DNA of 56,590 bases from Alphaproteobacteria bacterium (GTDB lineage: Bacteria > Pseudomonadota > Alphaproteobacteria > Rhodobacterales > Rhodobacteraceae), in the NCBI GenBank assembly GCA_029289325.1, contig JARFTV010000027.1, positions 226 to 56,815 of the forward strand. Reading direction: 5' to 3'. A program made the translations under genes and the position numbers. The notes beneath the pieces were generated by a model, which saw only the letters and a program-made list of their open reading frames with translations, ran no database searches and was not told the DNA's origin. Positions 33,381 to 45,700 of this stretch are shown here, in pieces (within the stretch, counting starts at the first letter, position 1; each line of letters opens with the position of its first letter).

Positions 33381-33806
33381 ATGGAAACAGAGTTCACGCC
33401 TCTGGCCTCGTTCGGGGGCGGTCTCATGATCGGAGCGGCGGCCGTGCTGCTCATGGCGTTTCACGGCCGCATCTTCGGGGCGACGGGCATTTTGGGCGGG
33501 CTATTCCGTTTCAGCGACCTGTCAGACTGGTCGCTGCGCGCGGCCCTGATCGTCGGGATGGCGGCGGGGCCGCTGGTCTATCTGCTGGCAACCGGGACGC
33601 CGCCCGAGCTTGGGCAGCCGGTCCCCGCCTGGGCGGTGGCGCTGGGCGGGCTGATCGTGGGCCTTGGAACCAGCTATGGCGGCGGTTGCACCTCGGGGCA
33701 TGGAGTCTGCGGCATCGCCCGCTTTTCGCACCGCTCGCTGGTGGCGACGGCCTGCTTCATGGCCTCGGCGGTGCTGACGGTCTACGTCCTGCGGCATGTG
33801 GTGTAA
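33381..33806 (+). CDS. YeeE/YedE-type sulfur transporter half (PmpA-like)
   Basis: A 141-aa membrane protein with about four helices, forming one half of the YeeE/YedE (DUF395) channel that moves thiosulfate or related sulfur compounds. The signature GGGCTSGHGVCGIARFS carries the two conserved cysteines used in thiosulfate relay by YeeE. The partner half is the next gene, 1 nt downstream. The split arrangement matches the pmpA/pmpB pair of bacterial bigR/pmp operons. Confidence 0.88.
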   Translation: METEFTPLASFGGGLMIGAAAVLLMAFHGRIFGATGILGGLFRFSDLSDWSLRAALIVGMAAGPLVYLLATGTPPELGQPVPAWAVALGGLIVGLGTSYGGGCTSGHGVCGIARFSHRSLVATACFMASAVLTVYVLRHVV

Positions 33807-33807
33807 G

Positions 33808-34242
33808 ATGCGGCTTCTCTCTGCCTTCGTGATCGGTCTGATCTTTGGCCTTGGCATCACCGTTTCGGGGATGATCAACCCGGCCAAGGTGCTGAACTTC
33901 TTTGACATCGCCGGGACCTGGGACCCGAGCCTTGCCTTTGTCATGGCCGGCGCCCTTGCCGTGGCGGTGCCGGGCTACCGGCTGGTCCTTGCCCGCCCCG
34001 CCCCGGTGATGGAGAGCCGCTTCCAGCTGCCCGAGACCCGGGCGATCGACCGCAAGCTGGTCCTTGGTTCGGCGGTTTTCGGTCTTGGCTGGGGGATCGC
34101 AGGTTTCTGCCCCGGCGGGGCGCTTCCCGCTCTGGGAACCGGGGCCCGCGATGTCTATATCTTCCTTGCGGCCCTTGTGGTGGGCCTGCTGGCCGCGCGC
34201 TGGGTTCAGGCGCGGACGACCGCCACGGCCCGCCCGCTCTGA
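33808..34242 (+). CDS. YeeE/YedE-type sulfur transporter half (PmpB-like)
   Basis: A 144-aa membrane protein complementary to the preceding gene. GIAGFCPGGALPALG supplies the second-half signature with one Cys, and the N-terminal FGLGITVSGMINPAKVLNFFD is typical of the family. The ATG at 33808 follows the upstream TAA by one base; an in-frame ATG at 33796 would overlap the previous gene. Together the two halves give a full-length pseudo-symmetric channel. Confidence 0.88.
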   Translation: MRLLSAFVIGLIFGLGITVSGMINPAKVLNFFDIAGTWDPSLAFVMAGALAVAVPGYRLVLARPAPVMESRFQLPETRAIDRKLVLGSAVFGLGWGIAGFCPGGALPALGTGARDVYIFLAALVVGLLAARWVQARTTATARPL

Positions 34243-34260
34243 CACTGTGGAGGACACCCG

Positions 34261-35136
34261 ATGCCTGTCGATCTTTCCGTGAAGCCCGAGGTCACCGGTT
34301 TCTTCGACCCGGCCACCAACACGATCAGCTATGTGGTCAAGGACCCCGCGAGCCAGCATTGCGCCATCGTCGACAGCGTGATGGACATCGACTATGCCGC
34401 CGGCCGCATCACCTATGACCACGCCGACCAGATCATCGCCTTTGTCCGCGAGAAGGGCCTGACGGTCGACTGGCTGATCGAGACACATGTCCATGCCGAC
34501 CACCTCTCGGCCGCGCCCTATATCCAGCGCCAGCTGGGCGGCAAGATCGGGATCGGGCGGAACATCACGGTCGTGCAGGACACGTTCGGCAAGATCTTCA
34601 ACGAGGGGACCGAGTTCCAGCGCGACGGTTCGCAGTTCGACCGGCTGTTCGTGGACGGCGACAGCTATCAGGTCGGGGAGATGACCTGCCACGCGATTCA
34701 CACGCCGGGGCATACCCCAGCCTGCATGACCCACATCATGGGCGACGCGGCCTTCGTGGGCGACACGCTCTTCATGCCGGACGGTGGTTCGGCCCGGGCG
34801 GACTTTCCCGGCGGCGACGCCGGAGAGCTTTGGGACAGCATCCAGCGTGTCCTGGCCCTGCCCGACGAGACCCGGCTGTTCATGTGCCACGACTACGGCC
34901 CGAACGGCCGCGATATCCGGTGGGAGACGACGGTGGGCGAGGAGAAGGCCCACAACATCCACATCGCCGGCAAGACCCGCGAAGAGTTCATCCGGCTGCG
35001 GACCGAGCGGGACGCGACGCTGGCCATGCCCAAGCTGATCATCCCCTCGCTGCAGGTCAACATGCGGGGCGGCGACCTGCCCCCGGCGGATGAAGAGGGC
35101 AAGCGGTTCCTGAAGGTCCCGATCAACGGGCTTTGA
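34261..35136 (+). CDS. blh: Blh/ETHE1-like persulfide dioxygenase (MBL fold)
   Basis: A 291-aa metallo-beta-lactamase-fold enzyme expected to oxidise glutathione persulfide to sulfite with mononuclear iron. Motifs: THVHADH near residue 80 (HxHxDH), HTPGHTPACM with the second His, and GDTLFM with the metal-binding Asp. It lacks a fused rhodanese. At this length and in this context (after PmpA/PmpB) it matches Blh of the bigR operon in Xylella and Agrobacterium. It ends 1 nt before the second copy of the 72-bp intergenic element. Confidence 0.88.
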   Translation: MPVDLSVKPEVTGFFDPATNTISYVVKDPASQHCAIVDSVMDIDYAAGRITYDHADQIIAFVREKGLTVDWLIETHVHADHLSAAPYIQRQLGGKIGIGRNITVVQDTFGKIFNEGTEFQRDGSQFDRLFVDGDSYQVGEMTCHAIHTPGHTPACMTHIMGDAAFVGDTLFMPDGGSARADFPGGDAGELWDSIQRVLALPDETRLFMCHDYGPNGRDIRWETTVGEEKAHNIHIAGKTREEFIRLRTERDATLAMPKLIIPSLQVNMRGGDLPPADEEGKRFLKVPINGL

Positions 35137-35137
35137 C

Positions 35138-35209
35138 TGTCCACGGTGGACAATTCTGGATAGGCTAGATTTATCAACGGGTTGGTCGCGGGCGTTAGGG
35201 AACTCTTAA
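35138..35209. repeat. 72-bp duplicated intergenic element, copy 2
   Basis: Starts 1 nt after the blh stop with TGTCCAC-G-GTGGACA and continues with the same ATTC, GGATnGG, GGGTTGG and GCGGGCGTTA blocks as the copy at 5120-5191. It ends in TTAG-N7-TTAA (35195-35209), so the CtrA-like spacing is kept although the bases differ. Both copies follow a + strand gene, but this one sits between convergent genes (blh and carB). Confidence 0.7.
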
Positions 35210-35226
35210 CACCTGCGACCCGCGCC

Positions 35227-38556
<3,330 letters not shown>

Positions 38557-38589
38557 GTCAGCCCCCACCATGTGCGCAAAATTGGGCGG

Positions 38590-38617
38590 GTTATAGACAG
38601 AAGCCGGGGGGGCGCAA
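38590..38617 (-). promoter_or_regulatory. Predicted sigma-70 promoter of carB
   Basis: On the minus strand TTGCGC (38617-38612) and TATAAC (38595-38590) are separated by 16 bp, ending 33 bp before the carB start. The TATAAC is a near-consensus -10 in a G/C-rich setting. Confidence 0.5.
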
Positions 38618-38646
38618 GGGGCAAACCGCGCGGCGGGGCAGGTCAT

Positions 38647-38688
38647 GATCCGCCGAAGGATCTTGCGAATCCTTTTGAAAAGATTCGC
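38647..38688. repeat. Paired-hairpin intergenic element, copy B
   Basis: GATCC-N6-GGATC (38647-38662) is followed by GCGAATC..TTT / AAA..GATTCGC (38665-38688), 12-bp arms with two mismatches. It resembles copies A and C. Here it lies between divergent genes carB and pabB, a place where a terminator is not expected. Confidence 0.6.
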
Positions 38689-38799
38689 GGCGCGCCAACG
38701 GGGGACGGTGGTCGCAAACCTGCGGGTCGGGGTCGGGAAAGGCACTGGTGCGGCGGCCGCGATCGGCCTATCTCGGGCAGAAGAAGGAAGGGGGCGCGC

Positions 38800-39936
<1,137 letters not shown>

Positions 39937-40498
39937 AGCTGATCGAGACGCTGTTCTGGGACGGGGCGAAGGCTCCGCGCTGGCCGCTGCACGAGGCGCG
40001 GCTGCGGCGAAGCGCGGCTCTGCTCGGTTGGGCCTGCCCGGAGGTGCGGCCACAGGGCCCCGACCAGCCAGCGCGGCTGCGGATGACGCTGGACCGCGCG
40101 GGCCGGGTGGACTGGACGGCCGCCGCCTTGCCCCCCCCAAAGGCGGAATGGCGCGTGGGGCTGGCGGCGGATCGGCTGCGTTCGGACGATCCCTGGCTGC
40201 GGGTGAAATCGACGCGGCGCGAGATCTATGACCGCGCCCGCGCCGCGCTGCCCGAGGGACTGGACGAGGTTCTGTTCCTGAACGAACGCGGCGAGGTCTG
40301 CGATGGGTCGATCACCACGGTCTTCTTCGACCGCGGGCAGGGACTGCGGACCCCGCCCCTGGCGAGCGGCCTGTTGCCGGGGGTCCTGCGGGCCGAGCTT
40401 GACTGCAAGGAAGACCTGCTGCGGGCCGAGGATCTGGCCCGCGTGCGGCTTTGGGTCGGCAATGCGCTGCGCGGGCTGATTCCGGCGGTCTGGGCCGG

Positions 40499-40768
40499 TT
40501 AGCGCGCCATCCGGCCGAACCAGTCGAGGTCGGCCACGGTGATCCAGCCCGACAGGATGATCCCGGCGATCACCGCCCAGATCGGCGTGGCGACCAGCGT
40601 GGTGATCCAGGCCATGCGGCCGATCTCTTCCTGGGCCGGGGCGCCGGGGGGCGTGCCCGGTTCGACGTGATTCGCTTCCTCTTGCGTGCGGGTGCGCAGC
40701 GGCAGGACGACGAACAGCGTCATGAACCAGGTGACGGCGTACAGGACGATTGCGCCGGTGATGCTCAT
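40499..40768 (-). CDS. DUF1467 membrane protein
   Basis: An 89-aa protein with an N-terminal helix (TGAIVLYAVTWFMTLFVVLPL), a polar loop containing VEPGTPPGAP, and a second helix near residues 55-75. The sequence fits DUF1467, a short membrane family of alphaproteobacteria often found directly behind mce, as here (ATGA overlap). Function unknown. Its 3' end overlaps the convergent pabC by 4 bp. Confidence 0.85.
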   Translation of the reverse strand: MSITGAIVLYAVTWFMTLFVVLPLRTRTQEEANHVEPGTPPGAPAQEEIGRMAWITTLVATPIWAVIAGIILSGWITVADLDWFGRMAR

Positions 40769-41169
40769 GCCTGCTCCAGTTCCACCAGGCAGCCGTTGAA
40801 ATCCTTGGGATGCAGGAAAAGGACGGGCTTGCCATGCGCGCCGATCTTCGGCTCGCCGGTCCCGAGGACGCGGGCGCCCGCGGCCTTCAGATGGTCGCGC
40901 GCGGCAAGGATGTCATCGACCTCATAGCAGATGTGGTGGATGCCGCCGGCGGGGTTTTTCTCAAGAAATCCGAGGATTGGAGAGTTTTCGCCCAGGGGAT
41001 GCAGAAGCTCGATCTTGGTGTTCGGCAATTCGATGAAGATGACGGTCACGCCGTGGTCGGGCTCGGGCTGCGGGGCACCGACCTTGGCACCAAGGGTGCT
41101 GCGGTACTGCTCGGCCGCGGCGGTCAGGTCGGGTACGGCGATGGCGACATGGTTCAGGCGGCCGATCAT
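40765..41169 (-). CDS. mce: Methylmalonyl-CoA epimerase
   Basis: Interconverts (R)- and (S)-methylmalonyl-CoA in propionyl-CoA and ethylmalonyl-CoA metabolism. The 134-aa protein is a glyoxalase/vicinal-oxygen-chelate fold: LNHVAIAVPDL with the first metal His, IELLHPLGENSPI, the GGIHHICYEVDD metal His, and the closing FLHPKDFNGCLVELEQ with a Glu ligand. Length and motifs are exactly those of Mce. Confidence 0.95.
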   Translation of the reverse strand: MIGRLNHVAIAVPDLTAAAEQYRSTLGAKVGAPQPEPDHGVTVIFIELPNTKIELLHPLGENSPILGFLEKNPAGGIHHICYEVDDILAARDHLKAAGARVLGTGEPKIGAHGKPVLFLHPKDFNGCLVELEQA

Positions 41170-41308
41170 GGGGTCCTCGCGTCAGCTTGTCCGGTCCGGA
41201 TTAGGGCATCGGGCGGGGCAGGCGCAAGCGGCAGTCGGTCGCAGCGGCGTTTACCGGGCGTTTACCGGCGCCGGGGCAGTCTGTCACCGATCCAGAAGGA
41301 GAGCTGCC

Positions 41309-41974
41309 ATGCCCTTCCCCCCCGACGGCCCGAGTCTGACCGCGCCGACCTCGCTGCCCCTGCGCGGGGTGACGGTGCTTGCGGTCGAGGACAGTCGATT
41401 CGCAAGCGACGCTTTGCGCCTGATCCTCACCCGCGCCGGGGCAAGGCTGCGCCGGACCGAGACCCTGTCCGCAGCCCAGGTGCATCTGGCCTGCTACCGG
41501 CCGGATCTGGTGATTGCCGATCTTGGCCTGCCGGACGGGCGGGGCGAGGATCTGATCGCCGCTGCCTCGGCCCGGGGGATCCCGGTCCTGGCGGTCAGCG
41601 GCCATCCAGAGGGACGGGAGGCAGCCATGGACGCCGGGGCGGTGGCCTTTTTCGACAAGCCCTTCCCCTCGGTCGCGGGTTTCCTGCGGCTGGTCGAGCA
41701 GTTGTTGACCGGCCGCGGGCCAGAGGCCGAGCCGCCGCTGGTCGAGGTGTCGGGCGGTGATCCGATCGCGCTGCGCGACGACCTGACGCGAGCCGCGGCG
41801 CTGGTCGAGGAGGCAGCGGATCCGGTCTATGTCGCGGGCTTTGTCCGGGGTCTCGCCCGGTCGATCGGCGATCGGGCGCTGGAAGAGGCCGCGGTCGCGG
41901 CGGCGGGCGAAGGGGGGCGGCAACAGCTGTCGGCGGTGCTCGCCGAGCGGCTGACGGGGTTGCAGCCGGTGTAG
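41309..41974 (+). CDS. Orphan receiver-domain protein with a helical C-terminus
   Basis: A 221-aa protein. The CheY-like receiver (about 20-135) has Glu27/Asp28 (AVEDSR), phosphoacceptor Asp71 (IADLGLPDGRGEDL), Ser97 in LAVSGHP and Lys117 (FFDKPFP). The remaining 80 residues are Ala/Leu-rich helices of no known output class. They have no DNA-binding motif and no clear HPt histidine. A 15-residue leader precedes the receiver. No kinase gene is adjacent. The ATG follows AAGGAGAGC. Confidence 0.8.
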   Translation: MPFPPDGPSLTAPTSLPLRGVTVLAVEDSRFASDALRLILTRAGARLRRTETLSAAQVHLACYRPDLVIADLGLPDGRGEDLIAAASARGIPVLAVSGHPEGREAAMDAGAVAFFDKPFPSVAGFLRLVEQLLTGRGPEAEPPLVEVSGGDPIALRDDLTRAAALVEEAADPVYVAGFVRGLARSIGDRALEEAAVAAAGEGGRQQLSAVLAERLTGLQPV

Positions 41975-42023
41975 CGGAGAGTCGGATGACGGGCCGGAAC
42001 GGCCCCGGTCAACTCCCACTCGA

Positions 42024-42974
42024 CTAAAGCGCCACGCGAAAGCCGATGTGGCCGGTGCTGCTGTCCGGCGTGTTATGCGTCCGGGAGTGGACGAAATATC
42101 GCTCGCAATAGGAGGCGTGGCAGAGATGCGACCCGCCGCGCATGACCTTTCGCGTGCCGCCGGGCGGCCCGGGCGGGTTGACCACAGGCGGGTGGCGCGC
42201 GGGGGGCAGGGGGCCGAACCAGTCGGCCACCCATTCCCACACATTGCCGGTCATGTTGTGCAGACCGTAGCCGTTCGGCGGATAGGCCGTGACCGGCGCG
42301 GTGCCGACATGGCCGTCCTCGGCCAGGTTCTCGTCCGGGAAACGGCCCTGCCAGACGTTGTGGCGGTGCTGTCCTTCCGGGACGAGCGCATTGCCCCAGG
42401 GAAACTTCATCCCCTTCAGCCCGCCGCGCGCGCCAAGTTCCCATTCCGCCTCGGACGGCAGGCGGGTTCCGGTGAAGCGGGCAAAGGCACAAGCGTCGTG
42501 CCAGGAGATATGGACCACGGGATGGTCGCCCCGCTCCTCGATCCCGCTGTTGGGCCCTTTGGGATGGGCCCAGTCCGCACCGCGGACCATCCGCCACCAG
42601 GGGGTATGCGGCGGGTGCCGGGGATGGGCCGCGGGATCGGGCAGGAAGGCGGAGAAGACGAAGGACCAGCCTTCACGCTCGGCCGTGGTGCGGTAGCCGG
42701 ACTCGGTGACGAACTGCGCGAAGAGGCGGTTGGTGACGGCGACGGAGGAAAGGCGAAACGGCTTCAACCGCACTCGGCGGCGCGGGCTGTCGAAGTCGAC
42801 GTCATAGCGCGGGCGGGGCGTGCCCATCTCGAGGAACCCGCCGGGAATATCGCGCATCCCCGCAAGGACCGCCTCGCGCAAGCCTGGGGAGGCGGCCGCC
42901 GTGGCGACCGGCTCGCCTGCGCCCGGGGCATTTGTCCCGTTCGGCTGGCAACTGCACCCTTCGCTCTGGTCCAT
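42024..42974 (-). CDS. Formylglycine-generating enzyme (SUMF1 family)
   Basis: Oxidises the active-site Cys of type I sulfatases to C-alpha-formylglycine. The 316-aa protein has the complete FGE-sulfatase domain: GGFLEMGTPRPRYD near the start, then HISWHDACAFARFTGTRLPSEAEWE. The C-terminal SHLCHASYCERYF with its redox/copper Cys pair (C-x4-C) is followed by PDSSTGHIGFR. The catalytic cysteines are therefore present, unlike in non-FGE members of the family. It starts 2 nt after the sulfatase stop codon, which makes that sulfatase the obvious client. Confidence 0.93.
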   Translation of the reverse strand: MDQSEGCSCQPNGTNAPGAGEPVATAAASPGLREAVLAGMRDIPGGFLEMGTPRPRYDVDFDSPRRRVRLKPFRLSSVAVTNRLFAQFVTESGYRTTAEREGWSFVFSAFLPDPAAHPRHPPHTPWWRMVRGADWAHPKGPNSGIEERGDHPVVHISWHDACAFARFTGTRLPSEAEWELGARGGLKGMKFPWGNALVPEGQHRHNVWQGRFPDENLAEDGHVGTAPVTAYPPNGYGLHNMTGNVWEWVADWFGPLPPARHPPVVNPPGPPGGTRKVMRGGSHLCHASYCERYFVHSRTHNTPDSSTGHIGFRVAL

Positions 42975-42976
42975 CG

Positions 42977-44374
42977 TCAGCCCTGGTCCCCGGCTGCCCC
43001 GCTGCCACCCTCGTCTTCGCCCTCATCCTCGGCCAGGTCGATCCGGGTGGGTATCGGTTGCGGTATGGCCTGGGTCAGATCGTAGCCGCAGGCGGCCGAG
43101 CAATCGTAGAGGGCTCGCCGCAGGGCAGGGAAGTCGGGGTGGTCTGAGCCAAGGTCGCGCAGCTGCCAGGGGTCGCTGTCCAGGTCGAACAGCTGGAAGC
43201 TGCCGTCGGCGTAGCGGATGATCCGGTAGCGCCCCTGCCGAATCGCGGCGTTCTGGCGGAAGAACGAGGGGATCACGCGGTCGGGATCGCCCACGCCCCG
43301 CAGGTAGGGTAGCAGCGAACGCCCGTGCCGCCGCGGCGGGGCGGACACTCCGGCAATGTCCAGCACCGTGGGGCCGAGGTCGATCAGCGCGACCGGGTCC
43401 TGCACGACCTGGCCAACGCCATGTCGGGGGTCGTGGATCACCATCGGCACACGCAGCGATTGCTCCCACAGCGTCGACTTTCGGAACAGGTTCCGGTTGC
43501 CGAGGTGAAATCCGTGGTCCGAGACCACGATCACCACCGTATTCGCCGCATGACGTGAGGCCCGCAGCGCGTCCAGCACCCGGCCCAGGTGATAATCGCC
43601 GTGACTGTAGGCGGAGTAGTAATTGCGCACGCTTTTCTGCCACCAGTCCTCGGACTGGAGTTCGGGCAGTTCGGGAAAGATCGCGGCGGCATAAGGGTTG
43701 TCGGGCGCATAGCCCGCCCAATCCGGGGGCTTGCGCAGGTTTCCGGCGTCATACATCGCCTTGAACCGCGCCGGGGTCACATGCGGTGTGTGCGGGCTGT
43801 AGAAGCCGACCTCACGGTAGAAGGGCTGGTCGTGGTCATAGCCTTCCAGAAAGGCGATGGCCGAATCCGCCGATTGCGCATCGTAGAAGAAGCCATCGTC
43901 CACCCCGTCCGGCGTCGCCCTGCCATTGCGATGACCGCCGAGCCCCTTGGCGCGCTTGCGGATTTCACGCGGCAGTTTCATGTCATCCGAGAAATGCTTG
44001 CGCTCGTCCGAATACAGCGCCGCATGCGGCCGGCGCGGCAGCGGTTTGTAGCGGTGGTGCACCTTGCCGCCGGACGAGCAGAAATAGCCCGCCGCCTTCA
44101 GCGCATGGGTGAAGACCGCCTCGGGGCCGACCTTGTCGAAGACGAAGATGCTGTTGTCGAGGATCCCAAGCTCATGCGGCATCATCGTCGTCATCATGCT
44201 GGCGCGCGAGGGGCCGCAGATCGGGGCCTGGGCATAGGCGGCGTGGAACGCGGTCGAGGTCTCGCACAGACGGTCGAGGTTCGGGGTCTGCAACGGTTCG
44301 TGGAAGGCGGTCTTGTAGGGCCAGGGCGCGACGGCATCGTCGAAGCTGACCAGAAGGATATTCTTGCGTGTCAT
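42977..44374 (-). CDS. Type I (Cys-type) sulfatase
   Basis: Sulfate-ester hydrolase of 465 aa in the alkaline-phosphatase superfamily. The maturation motif is C-x-P-S-R with Cys53 in PICGPSRASM; metal-binding FDDAVAPW lies at the N-terminus and SDHGFHLG with Asp/His near residue 290. There is no signal peptide, so it appears cytoplasmic like choline sulfatase; the substrate would have to be imported. The C-terminus is acidic (DLAEDEGEDEGG). It is the first gene of a two-gene operon with its FGE. The substrate is unknown. The ATG at 44374 is used; the longer open frame has no support. Confidence 0.92.
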   Translation of the reverse strand: MTRKNILLVSFDDAVAPWPYKTAFHEPLQTPNLDRLCETSTAFHAAYAQAPICGPSRASMMTTMMPHELGILDNSIFVFDKVGPEAVFTHALKAAGYFCSSGGKVHHRYKPLPRRPHAALYSDERKHFSDDMKLPREIRKRAKGLGGHRNGRATPDGVDDGFFYDAQSADSAIAFLEGYDHDQPFYREVGFYSPHTPHVTPARFKAMYDAGNLRKPPDWAGYAPDNPYAAAIFPELPELQSEDWWQKSVRNYYSAYSHGDYHLGRVLDALRASRHAANTVVIVVSDHGFHLGNRNLFRKSTLWEQSLRVPMVIHDPRHGVGQVVQDPVALIDLGPTVLDIAGVSAPPRRHGRSLLPYLRGVGDPDRVIPSFFRQNAAIRQGRYRIIRYADGSFQLFDLDSDPWQLRDLGSDHPDFPALRRALYDCSAACGYDLTQAIPQPIPTRIDLAEDEGEDEGGSGAAGDQG

Positions 44375-44450
44375 CGTCCCGCGCCGCACCGAAGGGCTTG
44401 GCCGGACCCTAGCGTTTCGGGGCGGGGTTGGCCATGCGGGATCGGCGCGG

Positions 44451-45176
44451 TCATGCCCGCGACCGCTCTTGCGCGGGGTCGCTGCTCGCGCGGACAAGGC
44501 GGGTGAGGTCGGACAGACGCTCACGCTGTCGGCCCTTTGCATCGAAGTTCGCGGGGGAAAGCCAGAGCGCATAGGCCTCGGCCAAGGCGGGCCATTCGCT
44601 GTCGATGACCGAGAACCAGGCGGTGTCGCGGTTGCGGCCCTTGATGACAAGATGCTGGCGGAAGATGCCCTCGAAGCTGAAGCCAAGCCGCTGCGCGGCC
44701 CGGCGCGAGGGCAGGTTCAGCGCGTCGCATTTCCATTCATAGCGCCGATAGCCCGCGGCGAAGGCCCAGGACATCATCAGGAACATCGCTTCGGTCATCG
44801 CGGCGCTGCGTTGCAGGTGGGGGGCGATGCAGATGTGGCCGACCTCGATGGATCCGGCCTCGGGGGTGATCCGCAGATAGGCCGCGATCCCGCCGGGGCG
44901 GCCGGTGGCTGGGTCACACAGGACGAAGAAGCGCGGGTCCTCGCCCTCTTCGCGCTGGCGGGCCCAGCGGTGGTAGGCGGTGGCCGAGGGGAAGGGCCCA
45001 TAGGGCATGTAGTCCCAGAGCGCATCATGGCCCTGAAAGGCGGCGTGGAGATCGGCGGCATGGGCGTCGGCGTTCAGAGGCTCCAGCCGGACGAGGCGGC
45101 CCTGCGGCGGCGCGCGGTCGGGTCGGCGGGGCGGCGACCAGTTTTCGACCACCGGCCCCAGTTGTCTGTCGTGCAC
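44451..45176 (-). CDS. GNAT-family N-acetyltransferase (RimJ/RimL-like)
   Basis: A 241-aa acetyltransferase of the GNAT superfamily. RLVRLEPLNADAHAADLHAA begins the fold, GGIAAYLRI and IEVGHICIAPHLQRSAAMTEA give the acetyl-CoA-binding strand/helix, and RYEWKCDALNLPSRRAAQRLGF is the typical RimJ-type C-terminal arm. The GTG at 45176 has GGGAGGGA at a good distance; a GTG at 45194 is an alternative. The target, a small molecule or a protein N-terminus, is unknown. Confidence 0.85.
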   Translation of the reverse strand: MHDRQLGPVVENWSPPRRPDRAPPQGRLVRLEPLNADAHAADLHAAFQGHDALWDYMPYGPFPSATAYHRWARQREEGEDPRFFVLCDPATGRPGGIAAYLRITPEAGSIEVGHICIAPHLQRSAAMTEAMFLMMSWAFAAGYRRYEWKCDALNLPSRRAAQRLGFSFEGIFRQHLVIKGRNRDTAWFSVIDSEWPALAEAYALWLSPANFDAKGRQRERLSDLTRLVRASSDPAQERSRA

Positions 45177-45232
45177 GTCGTTTCCCTCCCGCACCCGGGG
45201 GAAGGCTACGGCGGGGCGGAAGGGCGGGCAAG

Positions 45233-45700
45233 TCAGAAGCGGAAATCTGGCGGATAGCTGTGGAAGCCGTCGAAATCCGCCTTGCCCAAAGGCACCCCGG
45301 CAGAGCGCAGGGCGGCATAGCCCATGGTCAGGTGGAAGAAGAAGTTGGGCAGGCCGTAGAGATAGAGGAAGTCCGGGGCGGTCTGTTCCAGTTCGGCAAA
45401 ACCGGCGGTGTGGTGGATCACCCGCGCCTCGGCGCCCTCGAACTCGGCCGGTTGCATCGCGCCCAGCAGGGCCCGGGCGACGGCAAGCCGGGGCCCCAGC
45501 GCCTCGGGCAGGTCGGGGATCGCACGGCCCGCCAGCGGGCAGGCGATGCGGAGGGCGAAGCCGGCCGCGACGGCGAAATGCCGTGCGGCCGGAAAACTGT
45601 CGCCGATCTGCGCGGCCAGCGCCTCCGGCCCCGCCGTTTCCGCCATCCCGGCCACGCGGGCGAGGTAATGGCGGAAGACGGGGACGGTGGCCTGGTACAT
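45233..45700 (-). CDS. DUF1993-family protein
   Basis: A 155-aa protein with the DUF1993 pattern: YQATVPVFRHYLARV at the start, a DSFPAARHFAVAAGFALRIACPLAG core, and the closing LPNFFFHLTMGYAALRSAGVPLGKADFDG. This is a DinB-like four-helix bundle family of unknown function. Its ATG overlaps the aspS stop by one base (TGATG), so it is translated from the aspS message. Confidence 0.88.
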   Translation of the reverse strand: MYQATVPVFRHYLARVAGMAETAGPEALAAQIGDSFPAARHFAVAAGFALRIACPLAGRAIPDLPEALGPRLAVARALLGAMQPAEFEGAEARVIHHTAGFAELEQTAPDFLYLYGLPNFFFHLTMGYAALRSAGVPLGKADFDGFHSYPPDFRF

